A stretch of DNA of 64,000 nucleotides. Source: Actinomadura graeca (lineage in GTDB: Bacteria; Actinomycetota; Actinomycetes; Streptosporangiales; Streptosporangiaceae). Position numbers and translations under genes: made by a program. Numbering within the stretch: the first letter of the stretch is position 1; each line of letters begins with the position of its first letter. Of this stretch, positions 1 to 8,821 are shown piece by piece. The stretch lies in NCBI RefSeq assembly GCF_019175365.1, contig NZ_CP059572.1, positions 248,001 through 312,000 of the forward strand, given 5' to 3'. Under the pieces are notes generated by a model, which was given only the letters and a program-made list of their open reading frames with translations, was not told where the DNA came from and made no database searches.

Positions 1-2238
1 AGCCAGTCGTCGCAGTTCATGGACCACACCAATCCCCTGACGGGCCTCACGCAGAAGCGCCGGCTGTCGGCGCTGGGGCCGGGCGGGCTGTCGCGTGAGC
101 GGGCGGGCATGGAGGTCCGTGACGTCCACCCCTCGCACTACGGCCGGATGTGCCCGATCGAGACGCCCGAAGGCCCCAACATCGGGCTGATCGGCTCGCT
201 GGCCGCCTTCGGGCGCGTCAACCCGTTCGGCTTCATCGAGACCCCCTACCGCAAGGTGGTGGACGGCAAGGTCACCGACCAGATCGACTACCTCACCGCC
301 GACGAGGAGGACCGCTACGTCATCGCGCAGGCCAACTCCCTGACGAATGAGGACGGCTCGTTCGCCGAGGACCGCGTACTGGTCCGCAAGAAGGGCGGTG
401 AGGTCGAGCTGATCGCGCCGCGGGACGTGCAGTACATGGACGTCTCGGCGCGGCAGATGACCTCGGTCGCCACCGCGATGATCCCGTTCCTGGAGCACGA
501 TGACGCCAACCGGGCGCTGATGGGCTCGAACATGCAGCGGCAGTCGGTGCCGCTGCTGCGCAGCGAGGCGCCGCTGGTGGGCACCGGGATGGAGTACCGG
601 GCCGCCACCGATGCCGGTGACGTCATCACCGCCGAGAAGGCCGGGGTGGTGGAGGAGGTCTCGGCCGACTACGTCACGGTGATGAACGACGATGGGACCC
701 GCACCACCTACCGGGTGGCCAAGTTCAAGCGGTCCAACCAGGGCACCTGCTTCAACCAGAAGCCGATCGTGGACGAGGGCCGGCGGGTGGAGGCCGGGCA
801 GGTCATCGCCGACGGGCCGTGCACCGATGACGGTGAGATGGCGCTGGGCAAGAACCTGCTGGTGGCGTTCATGCCGTGGGAGGGCCACAACTACGAGGAC
901 GCCATCATCCTGTCGCAGCGGCTGGTGCAAGACGATGTGCTGTCCTCGATCCACATCGAGGAGCACGAGGTCGATGCCCGCGACACCAAGCTGGGGCCCG
1001 AGGAGATCACCCGGGACATCCCCAATGTCTCCGAGGAGGTGCTGGCCGATCTGGACGAGCGCGGGATCATCCGGATCGGCGCCGATGTGGTGCCCGGGGA
1101 CATCCTGGTGGGCAAGGTCACGCCCAAGGGCGAGACCGAGCTGACGCCCGAGGAGCGGCTGCTGCGGGCGATCTTCGGTGAGAAGGCGCGGGAGGTGCGC
1201 GACACCTCGCTGAAGGTGCCCCACGGTGAGCAGGGCAAGGTCATCGGGGTGCGGGTGTTCTCCCGGGACGAGGGTGATGAGCTGCCGCCGGGGGTCAACG
1301 AGCTGGTCCGGGTGTACGTGGCGCAAAAGCGCAAGATCACCGATGGGGACAAGCTCGCGGGCCGGCACGGCAACAAGGGCGTCATCTCCAAGGTCCTGCC
1401 GGTGGAGGACATGCCCTTCCTCGAAGACGGCACCCCGGTCGACATCGTGCTCAACCCGCTGGGCGTGCCCGGCCGCATGAACGTCGGCCAGGTCCTGGAG
1501 ACCCACCTCGGATGGATCGCCGCACAGGGCTGGGACATCAGCGGCGTGGGGGAGGAGTGGGCCGAGCGGCTGCGCGAGAAGGGCTTCGACCGCGTCGCGC
1601 CGCGCACCAACGTCGCCACCCCGGTCTTCGACGGCGCCAGTGAACAGGAGATCATCGGGCTTCTGGACAGCACGCTCGCCAACCGCGACGGCGACCGGAC
1701 GGTGATGCCCAGCGGCAAGGCCCGGCTCTTCGACGGCCGGTCCGGCGAGCCCTACCCCTATCCGATCTCGGTCGGCTACCTCTACATCCTCAAGCTGCAC
1801 CACCTGGTCGACGACAAGATCCACGCCCGCTCGACCGGCCCGTACTCCATGATCACCCAGCAGCCGCTCGGCGGTAAGGCCCAGTTCGGCGGCCAGCGCT
1901 TCGGTGAGATGGAGGTCTGGGCGCTGGAGGCCTACGGCGCCGCCTACGCCCTGCAGGAGCTGCTGACCATCAAGTCCGACGACGTCCTTGGCCGCGTGAA
2001 GGTCTACGAGGCCATCGTCAAGGGCGAGAACATCCCCGAGCCCGGCATTCCCGAGTCCTTCAAGGTGCTCATCAAGGAGATGCAGTCGCTGTGCCTCAAC
2101 GTCGAGGTCCTCTCCAGCGACGGCATGTCCATCGAGATGCGCGACACCGACGAGGACGTCTTCCGCGCCGCGGAGGAGCTCGGCATCGACCTGTCCCGGC
2201 GCCCCAACGAAGGGGCGATGAACATCGACGACATCTGA
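1..2238 (+). CDS. rpoB: RNA polymerase beta subunit, C-terminal part of an orphan, rifampicin-resistant-type paralogue
   Basis: This is the catalytic beta subunit of RNA polymerase, entering the window at the rifampicin-binding region; the frame is open from base 1, so the 5' end lies outside. The first residues read [20 protein letters not shown]. Compared with the usual SQLSQFMDQNNPLS-G-THKR, this has Ser at E. coli position 511, His-Thr at 517-518, Thr at 522 and Gln at 526 (codon 52-54). His526 is a classic resistance position. The conserved core continues ([19 protein letters not shown], then [11 protein letters not shown] near 1350-1380) to a complete C-terminus. A hairpin follows and the next gene is unrelated and on the opposite strand, so rpoC is not downstream. 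Known rpoB duplications in Nonomuraea and Nocardia look like this. Identity as RpoB is certain; resistance and paralogue status are inferred. Confidence 0.95.
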   Translation, partial: SQSSQFMDHTNPLTGLTQKRRLSALGPGGLSRERAGMEVRDVHPSHYGRMCPIETPEGPNIGLIGSLAAFGRVNPFGFIETPYRKVVDGKVTDQIDYLTADEEDRYVIAQANSLTNEDGSFAEDRVLVRKKGGEVELIAPRDVQYMDVSARQMTSVATAMIPFLEHDDANRALMGSNMQRQSVPLLRSEAPLVGTGMEYRAATDAGDVITAEKAGVVEEVSADYVTVMNDDGTRTTYRVAKFKRSNQGTCFNQKPIVDEGRRVEAGQVIADGPCTDDGEMALGKNLLVAFMPWEGHNYEDAIILSQRLVQDDVLSSIHIEEHEVDARDTKLGPEEITRDIPNVSEEVLADLDERGIIRIGADVVPGDILVGKVTPKGETELTPEERLLRAIFGEKAREVRDTSLKVPHGEQGKVIGVRVFSRDEGDELPPGVNELVRVYVAQKRKITDGDKLAGRHGNKGVISKVLPVEDMPFLEDGTPVDIVLNPLGVPGRMNVGQVLETHLGWIAAQGWDISGVGEEWAERLREKGFDRVAPRTNVATPVFDGASEQEIIGLLDSTLANRDGDRTVMPSGKARLFDGRSGEPYPYPISVGYLYILKLHHLVDDKIHARSTGPYSMITQQPLGGKAQFGGQRFGEMEVWALEAYGAAYALQELLTIKSDDVLGRVKVYEAIVKGENIPEPGIPESFKVLIKEMQSLCLNVEVLSSDGMSIEMRDTDEDVFRAAEELGIDLSRRPNEGAMNIDDI

Positions 2239-2252
2239 CCCGGAACACGCGC

Positions 2253-2289
2253 CGGCACGGCCCGGGACCGATGGTCCCGGGCCGTGCCG
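2253..2289 (+). terminator. Hairpin terminator after rpoB
   Basis: A perfect 17-bp stem (2253-2269 with 2273-2289) has a 3-base loop and starts 14 bases after the rpoB stop. It has no T tract, which is common in actinomycetes. It indicates that rpoB ends its transcript here instead of reading into rpoC. Confidence 0.85.
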
Positions 2290-2297
2290 CCCGGCGG

Positions 2298-2783
2298 TCA
2301 GCCCGCCATGCCGGCGAACATGCCCGGCTCGTAGGAGCCACCCGGGTTCCGCACGATCACCCCGAGCCGGTTGGCCGCGTTCACCAAGGCGACCAGGGAG
2401 ACCAGCGCGACCGTCTGGTCGTCGTCGTAGTGGCGGCGCACCTCGTCCCAGGTCCGGTCGGACACACCGGTGTGCGCGTCGGCCAGGCGGGTCCCCTCCT
2501 CGGCGAGCGCCAGCGCGGCCCGCTCGGCCTCGGTGAACACGGTGGACTCCCGCCAGGCGGCGACCAGGGCGAGCCGGACCGCGGTCTCACCGGCGGCCGC
2601 CGCCTCCTTGGCGTGGAAGTCGACGCAGTGGCCGCAGCCGTTGATCTGGCTGGCGCGCAGCATCACCAGCTCCTGCGTGGGCTGAGGCAGCGGCGACTGC
2701 CGGATCGCCACGCCGACGTTGTAGATCCGCTTGCCGATCTTGGCGCCGAGCCCGTTGGCCGGCAGATCGATCCGAGGTTCCAT
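2298..2783 (-). CDS. Carboxymuconolactone decarboxylase / AhpD-like protein
   Basis: A 161-residue protein of the AhpD/CMD all-alpha family. Its redox motif is GCGHCVDFHAKE near residues 48-58: Cys-x-x-Cys followed by the family His. Such proteins reduce peroxides or act on lactone-type substrates; the substrate here is unknown. The ATG at 2783 is preceded by GTGAGGACG and begins MEPRIDLP. Longer reading in the same frame lacks a good ribosome binding site. The gene is divergent from an ECF41-type sigma factor, and CMD proteins are the best-known genetic partners of ECF41 sigmas, so it is probably the sigma target. I did not find a clean copy of the ECF41 promoter motif on its own strand. Confidence 0.88.
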   Translation of the reverse strand: MEPRIDLPANGLGAKIGKRIYNVGVAIRQSPLPQPTQELVMLRASQINGCGHCVDFHAKEAAAAGETAVRLALVAAWRESTVFTEAERAALALAEEGTRLADAHTGVSDRTWDEVRRHYDDDQTVALVSLVALVNAANRLGVIVRNPGGSYEPGMFAGMAG

Positions 2784-2912
2784 GATGTCGTCCTCACTCC
2801 CGGGACGGCGACCGCGCGGCTCGTCCGCGCGGCGTCCTGACGACCATGGAGATGCCGGCGACCCGGCTCCCCGTGACACCGCGGCCCTGTGACGTGCGCC
2901 ACCGGCCGCCGA

Positions 2913-2939
2913 TGTCACAGCGCCGCCGCGGCCGGCGTC
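2913..2939 (+). promoter_or_regulatory. ECF41-type promoter of the sigma gene
   Basis: TGTCACA (2913-2919) and CGTC (2936-2939) are separated by 16 bases. This is the published ECF41 consensus, and it lies about 45 bases upstream of the sigma start, suggesting autoregulation. Confidence 0.7.
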
Positions 2940-2985
2940 CTATGCCCGTGATGTGCCGGACGGCGGACAGGCGGGAGAGCGGGCG

Positions 2986-3894
2986 ATGACGGAGAGGACA
3001 ACGGGCCAGGAGGCATGTGGCGGCCGGATGGACTCCGCCACCGAGGTGTTCGTCGCCCACCGCAACCTGCTCTTCACCGTCGCCTACGAGATGCTCGGCT
3101 CGGCCGCCGACGCCGAGGACGTCCTGCAGGAGACCTGGCTCCGGTGGGCGGGCGTCGACCTCGGCACGGTACGGGACCACCGCGCCTACCTGGTCCGGAT
3201 CACCACCCGCCAGGCGCTGACCCGGCTGCGCACGCTCGGCCGCCGCAAGGAGTCCTACGTCGGGCCCTGGCTCCCCGAACCGCTGCTGACCAGCCCCGAC
3301 GTGGCGGAGGACGTCGAGCTGGCCGACAGCGTGTCGATGGCGATGCTGCTGGTGCTGGAGACGCTCACCCCGACCGAGCGGGCGGTGTTCGTGCTCCGCG
3401 AGGTGTTCGCCCTGGAGTACGGCGAGATCGCCGAGGCCGTCGGCAAGAACCCGGCGGCCGTCCGCCAGATCGCCCACCGGGCGCGGGCGCACGTCGCCGA
3501 GCGGCGGCCGCGCGAGGTCGTCTCCGCGGCCGAGACCCGGGACGCGCTCCACGCGTTCCAGCGGGCGGTCGAGACGGGCGACCTCCAGAACCTGCTCGAC
3601 ATGCTCGCGCCGGACGTCGTCCTGCTGACCGACGGCGGCGGCGTCGTCCGCGCCGCGCGCGCGCCCATCGCGGGTGCCGGCAAGGTCGCCCGCGCGCTGA
3701 GCGGGATCAACACGGCCATCACGCTGCGGCCGGCGCACGTCAACGGCCACCCGGCACTGATCCTCCGGCTCGGCGACGAGACCGACACCGTCATCGCCGT
3801 GCGCATCGACGGCGGCCTCATCACCGGCCTGTACGCCGTGCGCAACCCCGAGAAGCTGTCGCACATGGAGCAGGTGACCGCCCTGCGCCGCTGA
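2986..3894 (+). CDS. ECF41/SigJ-family sigma factor with SnoaL-like C-terminal domain
   Basis: An ECF RNA polymerase sigma factor of about 302 residues. Sigma region 2 is FVAHRNLLFTVAYEMLGS followed by AEDVLQETWLRW. Region 4 is LTPTERAVFVLREVFALEYGEI, then NPAAVRQIAHRAR. The remaining 110 or so residues form the SnoaL/NTF2-like extension typical of ECF41, which acts in cis and replaces an anti-sigma factor in this group. The ATG at 2986 is preceded by GGGAGAG; a GTG at 2953 and an ATG at 3028 are also possible. A matching ECF41 promoter lies just upstream and a CMD gene diverges from it, the standard layout of this regulon. The signal it senses is unknown. Confidence 0.9.
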   Translation: MTERTTGQEACGGRMDSATEVFVAHRNLLFTVAYEMLGSAADAEDVLQETWLRWAGVDLGTVRDHRAYLVRITTRQALTRLRTLGRRKESYVGPWLPEPLLTSPDVAEDVELADSVSMAMLLVLETLTPTERAVFVLREVFALEYGEIAEAVGKNPAAVRQIAHRARAHVAERRPREVVSAAETRDALHAFQRAVETGDLQNLLDMLAPDVVLLTDGGGVVRAARAPIAGAGKVARALSGINTAITLRPAHVNGHPALILRLGDETDTVIAVRIDGGLITGLYAVRNPEKLSHMEQVTALRR

Positions 3895-3933
3895 CCGCCG
3901 CGCAGACACACCCGGACGACGCCGCGGAGACGG

Positions 3934-4419
3934 TCACGGCGACCCGGCCAGGGCTGCCAGGCGGCGCACGACCTCGCTGAGAGGGGCGCGGGTGTCGATC
4001 TCGACCGTGGCCGACGCCCGGAGCAGCGGCTCGATCTCCGCGGTGTCGGCCACGATCCGCGCCCGCTCCTCGCCGGTCTTGCCGAAGGGGTTGGTGCCGC
4101 GGCCGGCGATGCGGTCGAACATCACGTCCAGGGGAGCGCTGAGCAGGACGATCTCGTCGAACCGGGGATAGAAGGCGCGCTGGTTCCAGACCGTGCCCGC
4201 GATGAACAGAGGCTCACCCGAGGTCTCGTGCTCGGTGAGCAGGGCGTCGACCCGGTCTTCGCGCCATTGCCGTTCCAGGCCGCCGCCATCGTCGCGCGGG
4301 AGGTCGCCGATCCAGCCCCCGACGTCGGTGTCCACCGTCCGGTAGCCCCGCCGCCCCAGTTCGCCGAGCGCGGACGATTTGCCCGTGCCGGACATCCCCG
4401 TCACAAAGATCACCGTCAC
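3934..4419 (-). CDS. AAA/shikimate-kinase-like P-loop kinase
   Basis: A 161-residue P-loop protein beginning VTVIFVTGMSGTGKSSALGEL. The Walker A is GMSGTGKS near residues 8-15, followed by a nucleotide-kinase-like core (DTDVGGW, then a substrate-binding helix region, IVLLSAPLDVMFDRI, and GRGTNPFGKTGEER). Small proteins of this type are annotated as AAA ATPases or shikimate-kinase-like; the substrate cannot be told. GTG at 4419 was chosen because it places the first beta strand at the N-terminus; an upstream ATG at 4464 lacks a ribosome binding site. It converges on the sigma factor gene. Confidence 0.7.
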   Translation of the reverse strand: MTVIFVTGMSGTGKSSALGELGRRGYRTVDTDVGGWIGDLPRDDGGGLERQWREDRVDALLTEHETSGEPLFIAGTVWNQRAFYPRFDEIVLLSAPLDVMFDRIAGRGTNPFGKTGEERARIVADTAEIEPLLRASATVEIDTRAPLSEVVRRLAALAGSP

Positions 4420-4486
4420 GTGCCCATCGTAAGGGTGCTCGACCGGCCCGCCGCAGTGGGGCAAGAAGGCTTGTTATGCAGCGCTT

Positions 4487-4551
4487 TCAACCTTGAGGTT
4501 GACAAAGTCGGAGGCGGCGGCGTACGGTTGTTTCAACCGACAAGTTGAAAC
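4487..4551 (+). promoter_or_regulatory. Promoter with two palindromic operators for the ArsR-type regulator
   Basis: TCAACC-TTGA-GGTTGA (4487-4502) and GTTTCAAC-6-GTTGAAAC (4530-4551) share the half-site TTCAAC/GTTGAA. A TTGACA -35 (4499-4504) overlaps the first, and a weak TACGGT -10 (4523-4528) lies just before the second. The layout fits autorepression of the downstream operon. Confidence 0.65.
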
Positions 4552-4560
4552 AGGGGAAGA

Positions 4561-4956
4561 ATGGACACGGACGCCCTGTCCCGAGTCTTCGCCGCCCTCG
4601 CGGATCCGACCCGGCGCGACATGGTGGCTCGGCTCTCGGAGGGGGACGCGACCGTGAGCCAGCTGGCCGAGCCGTACCGGATGTCGCTGCAGGCCGTCTA
4701 CAAGCATCTGCGGGTGCTCGAGGACGCCGGGCTCGTCACACGGCCGCCGGGGCCTCAGCCCCGGTCGGTGCGCCTGGAGGTCCAGGCCCTCGACCTGCTG
4801 GACGTCTGGATCGAACGCCACCGGAGCCGCGTCGAGCAGCGCTACCGGCGCCTTGACGCCGTCCTGGCGACAATGGAGGGAGACGAACATGGAGAAGATC
4901 ACGGAGGCGGTCATCGAGGCCGATCCGAAGCTGCCGATCATCCGGATGACCCGTGA
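4561..4956 (+). CDS. ArsR-family winged-helix regulator
   Basis: A 131-residue ArsR-type repressor. It begins MDTDALSRVFAALADPTRRD, a canonical ArsR opening, and its recognition helix is MSLQAVYKHLRVLEDAGLV. It has no metal-binding CxC motif, so it belongs to the non-metal group that is usually paired with SRPBCC/AHSA1 proteins, as here. GGGGAAG precedes the ATG. Its last 68 bases overlap the next gene, so the two are translationally linked. Two palindromes immediately upstream are its likely operators. The acidic, His- and Gly-rich tail after about residue 105 is probably disordered. Confidence 0.88.
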   Translation: MDTDALSRVFAALADPTRRDMVARLSEGDATVSQLAEPYRMSLQAVYKHLRVLEDAGLVTRPPGPQPRSVRLEVQALDLLDVWIERHRSRVEQRYRRLDAVLATMEGDEHGEDHGGGHRGRSEAADHPDDP

Positions 4957-5371
4957 CTTCACGGCGACGCCCGCGCAGCTGCTGCGCGCGCACACCGACC
5001 CCGAGCTGTTCGCCCAGTGGGTGGGGCCCGACGCCCTGTCCACCCGGATCGAACGCTGGGACGCCTCCACCGGCGGCAGCTGGCGGTACGTCGCGGAGCA
5101 CGACGGCACGGAGTACGCGTTCCACGGCTGCTTCCACGAGATACGGCCGGACCGCATCGTGCAGACCTTCACGTTCGAAGGCGATCCCGACGGGGTCGCG
5201 CTGGAGACGCTGTGGTTCGAGGACCTCGGCGAGGGCCGCACCCGCCTGCGGGCGCAGTCGCTCGTCGACAGCTTCGAGAGCCGCGACGCGTGGCTGCGCA
5301 GCGGCATGGAGGTCGGCGTCAACCAGGGTTACGCGAAGCTGGAAAGGATGCTCGCCGATGGCACTGTCTGA
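4889..5371 (+). CDS. SRPBCC / AHSA1-domain protein
   Basis: A 160-residue SRPBCC (START-like) protein of the AHSA1 type that folds around a hydrophobic ligand cavity. Landmarks are FTATPAQLLRAHTDPELFAQWVGP near the N-terminus, GGSWRYV, and the C-terminal VNQGYAKLERML. The ATG at 4889 has GGAGGGAG upstream; an in-frame codon at 4853 would extend it inside the regulator gene without cause. ArsR-SRPBCC pairs are common in actinomycetes, and the ligand is generally unknown. Its stop overlaps the next start. Confidence 0.85.
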   Translation: MEKITEAVIEADPKLPIIRMTRDFTATPAQLLRAHTDPELFAQWVGPDALSTRIERWDASTGGSWRYVAEHDGTEYAFHGCFHEIRPDRIVQTFTFEGDPDGVALETLWFEDLGEGRTRLRAQSLVDSFESRDAWLRSGMEVGVNQGYAKLERMLADGTV

Positions 5372-5930
5372 GCTTCCCGCCGAGCGGCACCGCGAGGTCG
5401 CGGCGCTGTTCACCGAGCGGGTCCGCGGCACCCGGTCCTGGGACGCGCCGTCCCCCGTCGACGACTGGGCCGCACGCGACGTCGTGCGTCACCTGACCGA
5501 ATGGCTCCGCGCCTTCCTCGCCTCCGGCGCGGACGTCGAACTGCCCCAGGGGCCGTCGGTGGACGAGGACCCGGTCACCGCCTGGCAGGTCCACTGCGAG
5601 GGCGTTCAAGCGGTCCTGGACGATCCGAAGACGCCGCATCGTGAACTCACGAACCCGCACATCGGCCGGGTGCCCTTGGACACCGCGATCGACCGGTTCT
5701 ACACCTCGGACGTGTTCATGCACACCTGGGACCTCTCCCGGGCCACCGGCCAGGACGATCGGCTGGACCCCGACTTCTGCGCTCAGATCCTCGGTGCGAT
5801 GGAGCAGATGGAGGACGTCCTGCGCTCGTCCGGCCAGTACGGCGCCCGGGTGGAGGTCCCCGCCGACGCGGACGTCCAGACCAGGCTCATGGGGTTCATC
5901 GGCAGGGATCCGTTCTGGTCGGGGCGGTGA
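5358..5930 (+). CDS. TIGR03086-family metal-binding protein (DinB / maleylpyruvate isomerase-like fold)
   Basis: A 190-residue four-helix protein of the mycothiol-dependent maleylpyruvate isomerase/DinB superfamily. Family features are WAARDVVRHLTEWLR, with the first metal-type His, and VFMHTWDLSRATG, with a second His in the conserved HTWDL context. It starts at ATG 5358, overlapping the SRPBCC stop by 14 bases, so it is the third gene of the ArsR operon. Its function is probably a thiol-dependent or metal-dependent detoxification step; no substrate is known. Confidence 0.82.
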   Translation: MALSELPAERHREVAALFTERVRGTRSWDAPSPVDDWAARDVVRHLTEWLRAFLASGADVELPQGPSVDEDPVTAWQVHCEGVQAVLDDPKTPHRELTNPHIGRVPLDTAIDRFYTSDVFMHTWDLSRATGQDDRLDPDFCAQILGAMEQMEDVLRSSGQYGARVEVPADADVQTRLMGFIGRDPFWSGR

Positions 5931-6107
5931 ACAGGGTGGTGTCGAGGTAGGGGAGCCGATGTAGGCGATCACGCCCGCACAGGCCCTTGTGAGGGCTGCT
6001 ACGTTCGGTTCCGTGTCTGACGTCCGGGCGGCCGAGCTGACCTGTCGAGCCGGGCGGCCGCCGGAGTGCGCCGCGCCGCACGCGATGCCCCGAAGACGGG
6101 ACGGCCG

Positions 6108-7325
6108 ATGACCGGCCGGTCCGAGGACGCGGCGCCGCCGCGGCGGATGTGGCCGCTGTACGCGGCGGGGTTCACGACCGCGTTCGGCGCCCACGGCATC
6201 GCCGCCAGCCTCGGATCCTCCGGCGACGCCGTCACCTCCCTGCTGGTGCTGGGCGGCCTGCTCGCCCTGTACGACGGCGCGGAGGTGCTGCTCAAACCCC
6301 TCTTCGGCGGCATCGCCGACCGGATCGGGGCGCGCCCGGTCCTGCTCGGCGGGCTGGTCGCGTTCGCGCTCGCCTCCGCGGTGTACGCCGTGGCGGACGG
6401 TCCCGGCTGGCTGTGGGCCGCCCGGCTCGGGCAGGGCGCGGCCGCGTCGGCGTTCTCCCCGTCGGCCTCCGCCCTGGTGGCCCGGCTGAACCCGTCGGCG
6501 AGGCTCGGCCGCGCGTTCGGCGGGTACGGCTTCTACAAGTCGATCGGCTACACCCTCGGGCCGCTGCTGGGCGGCTTGCTGGTGTGGGCGGGCGGCCTGC
6601 GGCTGCTGTTCACGGTCCTCGCGGTGCTGGGCGCGGCGGTCGCGGTGTGGGCGGCGCTGGCCGTCCCAGCGGTGCCGCCGCTGCCGAGGACCCGGCAGAC
6701 CGTCCTCGGCCTGGCCCGGCGCCTGGCCGATCCGGCGTTCCTCGCGCCGACCTCCGCGCTGGCGGCGGCGACGGCGGCGCTGTCGGCCGGGGTGGGGTTC
6801 CTGCCGGTGTCCGGCCGCGCCGCCGGCCTCGGCGCGATCGCCACCGGGGCCGCGGTCTCCGTCCTGGCCGCCTGCGCCGCCGTCGTCCAGCCCCGCGCCG
6901 GACGCGCCCTGGACGACGGGCGCCTGACCACCCGGACCGGCATCCTGGCGGGCCTGCTCACCACCGCCGCGGGCCTGGCCGCCGCGACGCTGCCCGGGCT
7001 GCCCGGCATCCTGGCGGCGGCGATGCTGATCGGTGCCGGGACCGGCCTCGTCACCCCGCTCGGGTTCGCCGCCCTGGCCGCCCGCACCCCCGCCGGACGC
7101 ATGGGCCAGACCATGGGCGCCGCCGAGCTCGGCCGCGAATTCGGCGACGCCGGCGGTCCGCTGCTCGTCGCCTCCGTTGCGGCCGCCGCCACCCTCACCT
7201 GCGGTTACGCCGCCCTCGCCCTCCTGATCGCACTCCCGCCCCTGGCCGGTCTGCTCCTGCCCTCCGGTCCGCGGTTGAAGGCGGCGCCGGGAGACGGTCC
7301 CGGGGGATCAGGACGATCGGCGTAG
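6108..7325 (+). CDS. MFS transporter
   Basis: A transporter of about 405 residues with 12 predicted membrane helices. The cytoplasmic loop after helix 2 reads GGIADRIGARPVLLGG, an MFS signature A variant (G-x-x-x-D-R-x-G-x-R), and helix 4 begins WAARLGQGAAASAF. It looks like a DHA1-type drug or metabolite exporter. ATG 6108 was preferred over an in-frame GTG at 6066. It converges with a TetR gene, the two overlapping by 18 bases at their 3' ends; that TetR protein may control it. The substrate is unknown. Confidence 0.85.
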   Translation: MTGRSEDAAPPRRMWPLYAAGFTTAFGAHGIAASLGSSGDAVTSLLVLGGLLALYDGAEVLLKPLFGGIADRIGARPVLLGGLVAFALASAVYAVADGPGWLWAARLGQGAAASAFSPSASALVARLNPSARLGRAFGGYGFYKSIGYTLGPLLGGLLVWAGGLRLLFTVLAVLGAAVAVWAALAVPAVPPLPRTRQTVLGLARRLADPAFLAPTSALAAATAALSAGVGFLPVSGRAAGLGAIATGAAVSVLAACAAVVQPRAGRALDDGRLTTRTGILAGLLTTAAGLAAATLPGLPGILAAAMLIGAGTGLVTPLGFAALAARTPAGRMGQTMGAAELGREFGDAGGPLLVASVAAAATLTCGYAALALLIALPPLAGLLLPSGPRLKAAPGDGPGGSGRSA

Positions 7326-7895
7326 GCCCGCGATGAGGATCCCGACCAGCCGCCGCGCGTCGTAGCCGGGTGTGCCGCCGGCGCCGATGCAGAGCCCTCC
7401 GACGCCGCGCATGAGCTCGTAGGCGTCCACGTCGGAACGGATCTCGCCGGACTCGGCCGCGGCGTCGAGCAGCCTGGCGCACACGGGCACGAGCCGCTCC
7501 AGGAAGTAGGAGTGCAGGGGCCCGAAGGAGGGGTCGTCGGACTGCAGCACGGCCGCGAGCCCGTGCTTGGTGACCACGAAGTCGACGAACCGGTCGATCC
7601 AGCGTTCGAGCGCGGCGTAGGGCGTCCCGGCGGAGGCGAGGAGATCCGGTCCGGCCTGGGCGAGCGCCTCCACCTGGTGCCGGTAGACGGCGACGATGAG
7701 ATCGGCCCGGGTCGGGAAGTGCCGGTAGATCGTCGCCGTCCCCACACCCGCCTCGGCCGCGATGTCACGGATCGGCGCCTCCACGCCCGAGGCGACGAAG
7801 ACCGCCGCCGCGGCCTCCAGCAGCACCTCCTCGTTGCGCCGCGCGTCCGCCCTCTTCGGCCGGGGGGCGCGCCCCCCGTCGGTCTCGCCCACCAC
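7308..7895 (-). CDS. TetR-family regulator
   Basis: A 195-residue TetR repressor. The N-terminal HTH is DIAAEAGVGTATIYRHFPTR near residues 44-63, a very typical TetR recognition helix with the YRHFPTR signature. The C-terminal ligand-binding half ends with GVGGLCIGAGGTPGYDARRL, seen in many actinobacterial TetR proteins of the SbtR-like C-terminal class. It is convergent with an MFS pump, which suggests a repressor-pump pair, although no shared operator was found. Confidence 0.88.
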   Translation of the reverse strand: MVGETDGGRAPRPKRADARRNEEVLLEAAAAVFVASGVEAPIRDIAAEAGVGTATIYRHFPTRADLIVAVYRHQVEALAQAGPDLLASAGTPYAALERWIDRFVDFVVTKHGLAAVLQSDDPSFGPLHSYFLERLVPVCARLLDAAAESGEIRSDVDAYELMRGVGGLCIGAGGTPGYDARRLVGILIAGLRRSS

Positions 7896-8004
7896 GCCGC
7901 CCTCCCGCTCCGCGGATCGTCGCCGGGGACATCATCCCGCGCTCCTGATTCGGGACGGCGTCCCGTTTCCTCATGATGGCAGATCGCAGCGCCCGGGTCC
8001 GCCG

Positions 8005-8640
8005 TCAGCCCGCCAGCAGGCCCTTCATGCGCCCGATCTCGGCCGTCTGCGTGGACTGGACGTCGCGGGCCATCTCCTGGACGGCGACGTCGGTGCCCCG
8101 GTCGAGGACGTTCCGGACCATGGTGAGCGCGCCCTGGTGGTGAGTGATCATCAGTGTCAGGTAGAGCTTGTCGAAAGCGGCGGCACGCGCGTCGCGCAAC
8201 CGTCCGAGCTGCTCCTTCGTGGCCATCCCCGGCATGCCGGCGTGCGCGCGGTGATCACGGCCGTGCGCCTTCAGGATCGCCTCGGAGTGCTGCTGCAGCC
8301 ACGACCGCATCACCGCGATCTCGACCTTCTGCGCGGCGCCGATGCGGGAGGCCAGCGCCCGTACACGCCTGTCGGACGCCCGGGACGGGGCCAGCGCGGA
8401 CATCTCCAGGGCCTGCGCGTGGTGCGGGATCATCATCTGCACGAACGCGACCTCGGCGGCGGTAGGGGGCGCGGCCTTGCGCGGGCCCTCGACCCGGGTC
8501 TTGTTCGGCTCGCCCGGACGGCCCGGGACCAGCACCGTCCTCGACGGCGCGGCCCGGTGGCCGTCATCGCCGCCGCACCCCGCAAGGCCGCCGGCGGCCA
8601 TCGCGACCGCCACCCCCGCCACCGCGATCCGGTGCCGCAT
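8005..8640 (-). CDS. DUF305 lipoprotein
   Basis: A 211-residue exported lipoprotein. The signal peptide is MRHRIAVAGVAVAMAAGG, with lipobox LAGC near residue 20. The mature part carries two DUF305 repeats with the His-rich signatures FVQMMIPHHAQALEM and LYLTLMITHHQGALTM, each built around a PHH or THH. The domain has a ferritin-like helical bundle and is often linked to copper or metal handling outside the membrane; the exact role is not established. GGGAGG precedes ATG 8640. It is divergent from a secreted LVIVD-repeat protein, a pairing I recall as common in actinomycetes. Confidence 0.88.
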   Translation of the reverse strand: MRHRIAVAGVAVAMAAGGLAGCGGDDGHRAAPSRTVLVPGRPGEPNKTRVEGPRKAAPPTAAEVAFVQMMIPHHAQALEMSALAPSRASDRRVRALASRIGAAQKVEIAVMRSWLQQHSEAILKAHGRDHRAHAGMPGMATKEQLGRLRDARAAAFDKLYLTLMITHHQGALTMVRNVLDRGTDVAVQEMARDVQSTQTAEIGRMKGLLAG

Positions 8641-8718
8641 CGAACCTCCCACGTCTGGCCGGCCACCCGGACCGTATCCGCAGAGCGGGGTGTCTTAAAA
8701 GGGTCTTTGATCTCAAGA

Positions 8719-8732
8719 TGCTTACATAAGCA
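8719..8732. promoter_or_regulatory. Inverted repeat in the divergent DUF305/LVIVD intergenic region
   Basis: TGCTTA-CA-TAAGCA is a perfect 6-bp repeat with a 2-base spacer. It sits in the AT-richer 181-base region between the two divergent secreted-protein genes and is a candidate shared operator. Confidence 0.4.
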
Positions 8733-8821
8733 CCCAGACCTACACATCAACCCCAAAACACTCCATACTCCGTGAACGTCAGGACCTGTTCACGGGGGCC
8801 GTACAGACGAAGGAGTCAGGG

